Origin: JAOPZW01 sp036555665
GTDB taxonomy: Bacteria > Actinomycetota > Thermoleophilia > Solirubrobacterales > Solirubrobacteraceae
Assembly: GCA_036555665.1 (NCBI GenBank)
Contig: DATBKW010000267.1
Span: forward strand, 1 to 11,432
DNA: 11,432 bases
Direction: 5' to 3'
Below, one piece after another: positions 6,363-11,432 of the stretch. The stretch's first letter is position 1. The number at the start of each line of letters is the position of its first letter. The position numbers were made by a program, and so were the translations under genes. The notes under the pieces are model-generated. The model worked only from the letters and a program-made list of their open reading frames with translations. It was not told where the DNA came from and searched no databases.

Positions 6363-6390
6363 GCGACCGCTCACTTGACGCGTCGGTCGC
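6363..6390. promoter_or_regulatory. Inverted repeat ahead of the regulator gene
   Basis: GCGACCG at 6363-6369 pairs with CGGTCGC at 6384-6390 around a 14-base loop, just after the SDR stop. The loop also contains TTGACG (6375-6380), which could serve as a -35 box, and the palindrome GACGCGTC (6377-6384). No good -10 follows and no T-run, so it may be an autoregulatory operator or an attenuating hairpin between the enzyme block and the regulator. Confidence 0.3.
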
Positions 6391-6413
6391 GCGGCTCGGA
6401 GGATCGGCGCGGA

Positions 6414-9236
6414 ATGAGCCTCACCGGGCAGCATCTGCTCGTCCCCGGCGTCATCGGGCGCGAGCGCGAGCTTGCCGAGCTCGCAGCGTTCGTCGCCGAC
6501 ATCCCGCGCGGCTTTCGCGTGGTCGTGCTCCACGGCGAGGCGGGCGCCGGCAAGACCACGCTGGTGCGTGCCGCCGGCGCGCTCGCGCGCGAGCAGGGTC
6601 TGGCGCTGCTCGCGTGCGCGGGCAGCGAGCTCGAAACCGAGCTGTCGTACGCCGCGCTCGGGGACCTGCTCGACCCGCTCCTCGGCGCCGGGCTCGCCGG
6701 CCTGCCCGGGTCCCAGCGGCGCGCGATCGAGGTCGCGCTGTCGCTTGCCGATCCGCCGGACGACCCTCCCGACCAGCGAGCGGTGGCGGTCGCGACGCTC
6801 GGCGTTCTCACCGCGGCGGCAGCCCGGCGGCCGCTGGTGCTGGCGATCGACGACGTGCAGTGGCTCGACGGATCGTCGGAACGCGTGCTCGCATTCGCGG
6901 CGCGCCGGATGGACTCCGCGGCCGTGGGGCTGTTGATCGCCCGCCGTGGCAGCGGTCCTGCCCTTGGCGTCGAGCGCGGCGTGGAGCCCGAGCGCGTGCG
7001 CATGCTGGACGTCGGCCCGCTGCCGATCGACGCGATCGGCCGGCTCCTCCAGAAGCGGCTCGGCACGCCCGTGGCGCGGCCGCGGCTGCAGGAGATCCAC
7101 CGGGCGTCCGGCGGCAATCCGTTCTACGCGCTCGAGCTGGCCCGGGCGCTGGACGATCGCCCGTCGGATGCCGGCCGTCCCCTGTCCGTTCCGGCGAGCC
7201 TGCGCGAGGTGGTCGCGGCGCGCCTGGAGGGCATCGGGCACCCCGCGCGCCAGGTCCTGCTGCTCGCCGCGTGCATGGTCCGCGCCGACGCCGCGCTGCT
7301 GCGGACGGCGACCGCGGACGCCGATGCGGGGCTCGCCGAAGCCGCAGAGGCCGGGCTCGTGGCCGGCGACGGCGACGACGTGGTCCGGTTCACCCATCCG
7401 CTGCTCGCGTACGCCGTCTACGAGGACGCGACGGAGGCGCAGCGCCGCGCCGCCCATCGCGTGCTGGCCGAGCTCGCCGACGGTGAGGAGCGCGCGCATC
7501 ACCTGGCCCTGGCGACAGCCGAGCCCGACGAGGAGGTCGCGCTCACCCTGGAGGACGCGGCCCGCCGGGCCCGCGCGCGGGCGGCGCCCGAGGCCGCCGC
7601 GCGCTTCGCCTCGGAGGCGGCGCGGCTGACCGTCGGCCCGCTCTCGCGGCGCCTCGAACGCCGCCTCGAGGCCGGCCGCGCGCATGCCGCCGCCGGAGAC
7701 CCCGCCCGCGCGCGCCGCGAGCTCGACGCCGTCATCGCGGCCGCCGCGCCCGGCCCGCTGCGGGCACGCGCCTTGCACGCGCGCGCGGCGGCGGCGTGGG
7801 GCACCGACGGCTACCTCGAGGACGCGGCGCTGCTGACGCGCGCGCTCGCGGACGCCGGCGGCGAGCGCGGCCTCGAAGCGCTCATCCGCCTCGATCTCGC
7901 GACCGCGCTGCTGCAGGTCGGGCAGCTGCGCGACGCCCAGCTCCACGCGCGCAGGGCGGTCGCGCTCGCCGAAGGCCCACCCGCCGCCGAACCGCTGGGC
8001 GCAGCCCTGACGGTGTCCGTCATGGCCGACTTCCTGCTCGGCGAGGGAATACGCGACGAGTGGCTGGATCGCGCCTCGGCGCTCGGCGCGAGCGAATCGC
8101 GGACAGCGATGGCGCCGGGGTTCCTGCGCGTGCTGCTGCTGAAGTGGACCGACCGCCTCGGCGAGGCGCGGGCGGCGTTGGAGACGCTGCGAGCGCAGGC
8201 GCTCGCCGACCACGACGATCAGCGCCTGGGCTTCGTCCTCGTCCAGCTCGGCGAGCTGTACTGGTGGCTCGGCGACCTCGACGGCGTGCGCGACTGCGAG
8301 CGCGCCGAGCGTGTCGTGATGGTTCACGGGGCCCAGGAGGGCACGCTCGCGCCGTTCCTCGAGGCGGTGGCGAATGCCATGGCCGGGGACGTCGAGCGGG
8401 CGCGGGCCGCGGCCACTGCGGCGGCCGAGATGGCGCAGGCGACGGCGAACAACCGCTTCCACATCCGCTGCCTGGCGCTGCTCGGCGTCATCGAGCTGTC
8501 GGCGGGGGACGCCCGCGCGGCGGCCGCCTACCTGCGCCGCGCGGAAGCGATGTCCAGCGAGGCCGGATATGGGGAGCCCGGCGTCCTGCGCTTTGAGCAC
8601 GACGCGGTCGAGGCGCTGCTGGCCGTCGGCGAGCGTGATCACGCGCAGCGCATCTGCGCCCGGTTGGAGGCGTGCGGACGCCGGCACGGGCGTCCGTGGG
8701 CGATCGCCGCCGCGGCACGGTCCCGCGCACTCCTCGAAAGCGCCGCCGGCGACCTCGATGCGGCCGAGCGCGACCTGCAGGACGCCCTCGGCGGCTTCCG
8801 GACCTTGGGCCAGCCGCTCGAGACGGGCCGCACGCTCCTGCACCTGGGAGGCGTGCGCCGCCGGCGCCGCCAGAAACGCGCCGCGCGCGAGGCGCTGGAC
8901 GCCGCCGCCGAGACGTTCGCATCAGTAGGGGCGACGGCCTGGTTGGCGCGCGCCCGCGACGAGGCGGCGCGCATCGGCGGGCGGCCCGCGGCGCCGCGCG
9001 AGCTCAGCGAGGTCGAGCGCCGCGTCGCCGAGCTTGCCGCCGACGGCGCGACCAACCGCGAGATCGCCGACGAGCTGTTCATCAGCGTCAAGACCGTCGA
9101 GCGGCATCTCTCGCACACCTACGCCAAGCTGGGCGTGGGCTCGCGGCGCGAACTGCGCGGGGCGATGGGCAGCAAAGCGAGGGATGCGCCCCGATTCCAC
9201 GAGGCGCCGCCGGATCTATCGTCGCAACCGTCATGA
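6414..9236 (+). CDS. Large ATP-binding LuxR-type (LAL family) transcriptional regulator
   Basis: A 940-residue regulator of the LAL (MalT-like) class. An N-terminal AAA/STAND ATPase holds the Walker A motif GEAGAGKT (41-48) and Walker B-like LAIDDVQWLD (143-152). The long alanine- and arginine-rich helical middle (about 330-850) resembles TPR-type repeats that sense ligand or partner. The C-terminal LuxR helix-turn-helix (about 863-915) reads LSEVERRVAELA, then NREIADELFISVKTVERHL, with the recognition helix in the latter. I chose ATG 6414, which has GGAGGA at 6398-6403 and begins just ahead of the conserved VIGRERELAEL; a TTG at 6375 would add 13 residues. It lies 56 bp after the SDR and overlaps the next gene by 4 bp, so it is probably co-transcribed and regulates the cluster, though no target site can be assigned. 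Confidence 0.92.
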   Translation: MSLTGQHLLVPGVIGRERELAELAAFVADIPRGFRVVVLHGEAGAGKTTLVRAAGALAREQGLALLACAGSELETELSYAALGDLLDPLLGAGLAGLPGSQRRAIEVALSLADPPDDPPDQRAVAVATLGVLTAAAARRPLVLAIDDVQWLDGSSERVLAFAARRMDSAAVGLLIARRGSGPALGVERGVEPERVRMLDVGPLPIDAIGRLLQKRLGTPVARPRLQEIHRASGGNPFYALELARALDDRPSDAGRPLSVPASLREVVAARLEGIGHPARQVLLLAACMVRADAALLRTATADADAGLAEAAEAGLVAGDGDDVVRFTHPLLAYAVYEDATEAQRRAAHRVLAELADGEERAHHLALATAEPDEEVALTLEDAARRARARAAPEAAARFASEAARLTVGPLSRRLERRLEAGRAHAAAGDPARARRELDAVIAAAAPGPLRARALHARAAAAWGTDGYLEDAALLTRALADAGGERGLEALIRLDLATALLQVGQLRDAQLHARRAVALAEGPPAAEPLGAALTVSVMADFLLGEGIRDEWLDRASALGASESRTAMAPGFLRVLLLKWTDRLGEARAALETLRAQALADHDDQRLGFVLVQLGELYWWLGDLDGVRDCERAERVVMVHGAQEGTLAPFLEAVANAMAGDVERARAAATAAAEMAQATANNRFHIRCLALLGVIELSAGDARAAAAYLRRAEAMSSEAGYGEPGVLRFEHDAVEALLAVGERDHAQRICARLEACGRRHGRPWAIAAAARSRALLESAAGDLDAAERDLQDALGGFRTLGQPLETGRTLLHLGGVRRRRRQKRAAREALDAAAETFASVGATAWLARARDEAARIGGRPAAPRELSEVERRVAELAADGATNREIADELFISVKTVERHLSHTYAKLGVGSRRELRGAMGSKARDAPRFHEAPPDLSSQPS

Positions 9237-10072
9237 ACGCAGCACGCGAGAACGCGGCGACGATCGCCTGGCGGCTTGTCTCCGACGGCGAGGCCGCCTA
9301 CGAGCGCGAGTTCATCTTCGGCGGGGTGCCCGCCGAGGAGCTCGACGCCGCCGGCATCGGCGCGGAGGTCGTGACGCCCTACCACGCGCTGCTCATCACC
9401 ACGGGGGGCCGGGTGATCCTCGTCGACGCCGGGCTCGGCGAGCTCGCCGCCGACGAGGACCCCGCCGGACGGCTTGTCGAAGCGCTGGAGGCCGACGGGC
9501 TGCGGCCGGCCGACGTCGACGACGTCATCGTGACGCACGCCCACCCCGACCACGTGGGCGGCTTGACGACCGGCGGCAGGCCGACCTTCGAACGGGCGCG
9601 CCACCACGTCAGCTCCGCCGAACTGGCCTTCTGGCTCGGGCCCTCGCCGCACGAGCGCCTCTTCGCGCCGGTTGCCGAGATGCTCGTCTCCACGGCCCGA
9701 GCGGCGCTCGCCGCGCTGGACGACGGCGGACTGCTCGCGCCGTGCGAGCCAGACGCGGAGATCGCGCCGGGAGTCAGGCTCATCGCAGCGCCCGGGCACA
9801 CGCCGGGCCACGTCGCGGTCGAGCTCGACAACGGCGGCGACAGCTTGCTCTACCTGGCCGACGTCGTCCTGCACGAAGAGCAGTTCGCGCACCCCGACTG
9901 GACCTCCGTGGTCGACGTCGACCCGGAGATGACCGTCGCCACGCGGCGCGTCCTCCTGGACCAGGCGGTGACGCGCGGCGCCATGGTCGCAGGCTTCCAC
10001 CTCCGCGATGCCACCCGCCTGTCACGCGACGGGCCGCGCTACCGCGCCGAGCGCGCGGACACGCCCGCGTAG
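9233..10072 (+). CDS. MBL-fold metallo-hydrolase (MBL-2)
   Basis: A 279-residue metallo-beta-lactamase-fold hydrolase. Zinc ligands: His102, His104, Asp106 and His107 in HAHPDH, His189 in PGHTPGH, Asp210 in YLADVV, and His256 in GFHL. The VDAGLG turn (64-69) precedes the first motif. It shares with MBL-1 the segment EL-FWLGP (here 130-136), not part of the general metal signature, so the two are probably from the same subfamily. The ATG overlaps the regulator stop (ATGA), an unusually tight coupling of an enzyme to a LAL regulator. The family includes lactonases, glyoxalase II-like and arylsulfatase-like enzymes, and substrate cannot be assigned. No signal peptide. Confidence 0.88.
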   Translation: MNAARENAATIAWRLVSDGEAAYEREFIFGGVPAEELDAAGIGAEVVTPYHALLITTGGRVILVDAGLGELAADEDPAGRLVEALEADGLRPADVDDVIVTHAHPDHVGGLTTGGRPTFERARHHVSSAELAFWLGPSPHERLFAPVAEMLVSTARAALAALDDGGLLAPCEPDAEIAPGVRLIAAPGHTPGHVAVELDNGGDSLLYLADVVLHEEQFAHPDWTSVVDVDPEMTVATRRVLLDQAVTRGAMVAGFHLRDATRLSRDGPRYRAERADTPA

Positions 10073-10110
10073 CCACTCCACCAAGTCCACCTTCGACGAA
10101 CGGAGCCATC

Positions 10111-10809
10111 ATGCTTGTCACCTCGCCAGGCAGGCGTCGCGCTGCCGCGCGCCGCACCCGTGCGATCGCCGCACTCGCCCTCGTGGTGACGCTCGCGATC
10201 GCGCCGGCGGCGCGCGCCGGCGGCCCTCCCATCCTGCCCGGAGGCAACCCCGTCGGCAGCGCGCTGCTCGGCCAGTGGTTCGATCGCTACCTCACGCTGC
10301 CGGTGGCCGCCAACCCCGCGGTTGGCAACGGCAACCCGTGCCAGCGCCTGGCGGCTGGGACGGTCCTCGGGCCCATCGTCCAGGTCGGCTCGCCGGGCGG
10401 GTTCACGTGCACCGTCCGCGTCGGCACGCCGGTCTTCCTGCTCGGCTTCGCCGCCGAGTGCGACAACCGCACGCCGCCGATCTTCGAAGACGAGGCCTCG
10501 CAGCTGGCCTGCGCCAAGGGGTTCCTGGCCGGGGTGCAGTCCACGCGCTACACGATCGACGCAAGCGCGCCGGTCGAGCTGCACGCGCCCGCGTTCGCGA
10601 CGTCGACCCGGCAGCACCACGTAACCCTGCCGCCCGACAACATCGCCGGCGTGGCCCCGGGACCGGCGACCTTCACCGCCTACGGGTGGGTGGGGATCGT
10701 GTTCCTGGCGCCGGGGCGGCACACGATCCGCCATGACGTCGAAAGCGACCTGTTCACGGGGACGTCGTCGTACAACGTCGTCGTCACGCCGCTGCGGGCC
10801 GCACGATGA
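10111..10809 (+). CDS. Secreted protein of unknown function with four cysteines
   Basis: A 232-residue protein I do not recognise. The N-terminus has a basic stretch (RRRAAARRTR, 8-17), a hydrophobic core (18-31) and a likely signal peptidase I site after ARA36, so it is exported; the arginine pairs do not form a clear Tat motif. The mature part has Cys77, Cys100, Cys117 and Cys134, which could make two disulfides, and is otherwise rich in Gly, Pro, Val and Thr with a beta-strand look (VTLPPDNIAG, TFTAYGWVGIV). There is no transmembrane segment after the signal and no cell-wall anchor. CGGAG at about 10101-10105 lies 5-6 bases before the ATG. The gap after MBL-2 is 38 bp, so it is probably the last gene of the same transcript. 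Confidence 0.75.
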   Translation: MLVTSPGRRRAAARRTRAIAALALVVTLAIAPAARAGGPPILPGGNPVGSALLGQWFDRYLTLPVAANPAVGNGNPCQRLAAGTVLGPIVQVGSPGGFTCTVRVGTPVFLLGFAAECDNRTPPIFEDEASQLACAKGFLAGVQSTRYTIDASAPVELHAPAFATSTRQHHVTLPPDNIAGVAPGPATFTAYGWVGIVFLAPGRHTIRHDVESDLFTGTSSYNVVVTPLRAAR

Positions 10810-10822
10810 TCCCGATCGAGAT

Positions 10823-10867
10823 TCGCTGGGCGGTCTGGCGCTGGAACGCCGCCAGGCCGCCCGGCGA
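10823..10867. terminator. Strong stem-loop between convergent genes (bidirectional terminator)
   Basis: The arm 10823-10840 pairs with 10850-10867 over 18 base pairs, with two G-U wobbles (10827/10863 and 10834/10856), around a 9-base loop (10841-10849). There is no T-run on either side, as is common in GC-rich actinobacteria. Its position exactly between the end of the rightward cluster (10809) and the end of the leftward oxidoreductase (10882) supports a terminator serving both strands. Confidence 0.7.
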
Positions 10868-10881
10868 GCGCGAGGCGCAGG

Positions 10882-11432
10882 TCAGTCGGGTAGCCGCACC
10901 ACGGTCCGGCCGACGGCTTCGCCGGCCAGCAGCGCGTCGAGGACGGGCTCGATCCCGTCGAGGCCGACCTCGCGTACGAGCCCGTCGTCGAGGCCGCGCG
11001 GGCGCAGGTCGCCGGCCAGGCGCGCCCACACCGCGCGCCGCAGGTCGGCGCCGGCGGCCACCGAGTCGATCCCCAACAGGCTCACGCCGCGCAGGATGAA
11101 CGGCAGCACCGTGGTGTTCAGCGCGGTGCCGGCGGTCAGCCCGCAGACCGCGACGGCGCCGCCGTACATCGTCGTGCGCAGGGCGAAGGCGGTCGCCGCA
11201 CCGCCGACCGGATCGACGGTGGCGGCCCAGCGCTGCTTCTCCAGCGGCCGCTCCGCGTCGGCGGTGACCTCGTCGCGGCCGAGGATCTCGGCCGCGCCCA
11301 GGCTGCGCAGGAAGTCGTGCTCGGCCGCCTTGCCCGTGGCGGCGTGGACCTCGTAGCCGGCGTTGGCCAGCGCGCCGACCGCCGTGCTGCCGACGCCGCC
11401 GCTGGCGCCGAGCACGAGCACGGGGCCGCGCG
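10882..11432 (-). CDS. acuI: AcuI/YhdH-type NADPH-dependent oxidoreductase (acryloyl-CoA reductase family), 5' truncated
   Basis: The C-terminal 182 residues of a medium-chain dehydrogenase/reductase; the N-terminal catalytic domain lies beyond the right edge, since the frame stays open to 11432. The Rossmann motif LVLGASGGVGS is followed by VHAATGK, the AcuI/YhdH-like segments LGAAEILGRDE and KQRWAATVDPVGG, and MYGGAVAVCGL with PFILRGVSLLGIDSV, a signature I associate with the acryloyl-CoA reductase/YhdH branch rather than general quinone reductases. That family reduces acryloyl-CoA to propionyl-CoA, or quinones, with NADPH. It is convergent with the cluster and separated by the stem-loop, so a functional link to the cluster is not supported by position. 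The internal GTG at 11421 is not the real start. Confidence 0.88.
   Translation of the reverse strand, partial: RGPVLVLGASGGVGSTAVGALANAGYEVHAATGKAAEHDFLRSLGAAEILGRDEVTADAERPLEKQRWAATVDPVGGAATAFALRTTMYGGAVAVCGLTAGTALNTTVLPFILRGVSLLGIDSVAAGADLRRAVWARLAGDLRPRGLDDGLVREVGLDGIEPVLDALLAGEAVGRTVVRLPD

Noticed and set aside
6375..6413. TTG at 6375 as the regulator start
   Set aside because: ATG 6414 has a better-placed purine-rich GGAGGA and directly precedes the conserved N-terminal region; the 13 added residues look unlike the family.
6249..8843. 864-codon open frame on the minus strand opposite the LAL regulator
   Set aside because: The plus strand encodes an intact regulator with Walker and LuxR motifs; the antisense frame shows no recognisable domain and is rich in Arg, Gly and Ala, as expected of shadow frames in GC-rich DNA.
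1..11432. CRISPR arrays, insertion sequences, tRNA or rRNA genes, attachment sites
   Set aside because: I saw no regular direct repeats with spacers, no transposase frame, no cloverleaf or ribosomal sequence, and composition looks uniform across the window.

Overview
The window is GC-rich throughout, with strong G/C at third codon positions, short or overlapping gene junctions and several GTG/TTG starts. Its gene families (an actinobacterial-type GT39 mannosyltransferase-like protein, a large LuxR-type ATPase regulator, and abundant SDR and MBL enzymes) fit a soil actinobacterium. A Thermoleophilia or Solirubrobacterales relative is my best guess, but no marker gene settles it.

Layout. At the left edge, the N-terminal 249 residues of a membrane glycosyltransferase (GT39/ArnT-like) run leftward out of the window. 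A ~150 bp divergent intergenic region follows; it holds a GntR/FadR-style near-palindrome and a good ribosome binding site. From there a rightward cluster of nine genes runs to 10809: a 3-hydroxyisobutyrate dehydrogenase-like enzyme (HIBADH-1), an AHL-lactonase-like MBL hydrolase, a two-domain carboxymuconolactone decarboxylase (CMD) family protein, a second HIBADH-like enzyme, a small Mn/Zn-type cupin, an alpha/beta hydrolase, an SDR dehydrogenase, a large LuxR-type (LAL) regulator, a second MBL hydrolase and, last, a secreted four-cysteine protein of unknown function (ten reading frames in all, counting the regulator). Six junctions from HIBADH-1 through the SDR, and the regulator/MBL-2 junction, overlap by 4-14 bp, so the enzymes are probably translationally coupled. 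A strong 18-bp stem-loop separates the cluster from a convergent, 5'-truncated AcuI/YhdH-type oxidoreductase at the right edge.

Interpretation. The first seven genes look like one catabolic operon with a hydroxy-acid or lactone theme: lactone opening (MBL, alpha/beta hydrolase), alcohol oxidation (two HIBADH-like enzymes and an SDR, all with an acidic residue at the end of beta-2 that suggests NAD) and decarboxylation or isomerisation (CMD-like protein, cupin). The set does not match a textbook pathway I can name, and the substrate cannot be read from the sequence. The embedded LAL regulator is the obvious candidate controller. The oddest molecular details are that HIBADH-1 has no usable start codon ahead of its NAD-binding motif, and that the CMD-like protein is an internal tandem duplication lacking the redox CxxC pair.
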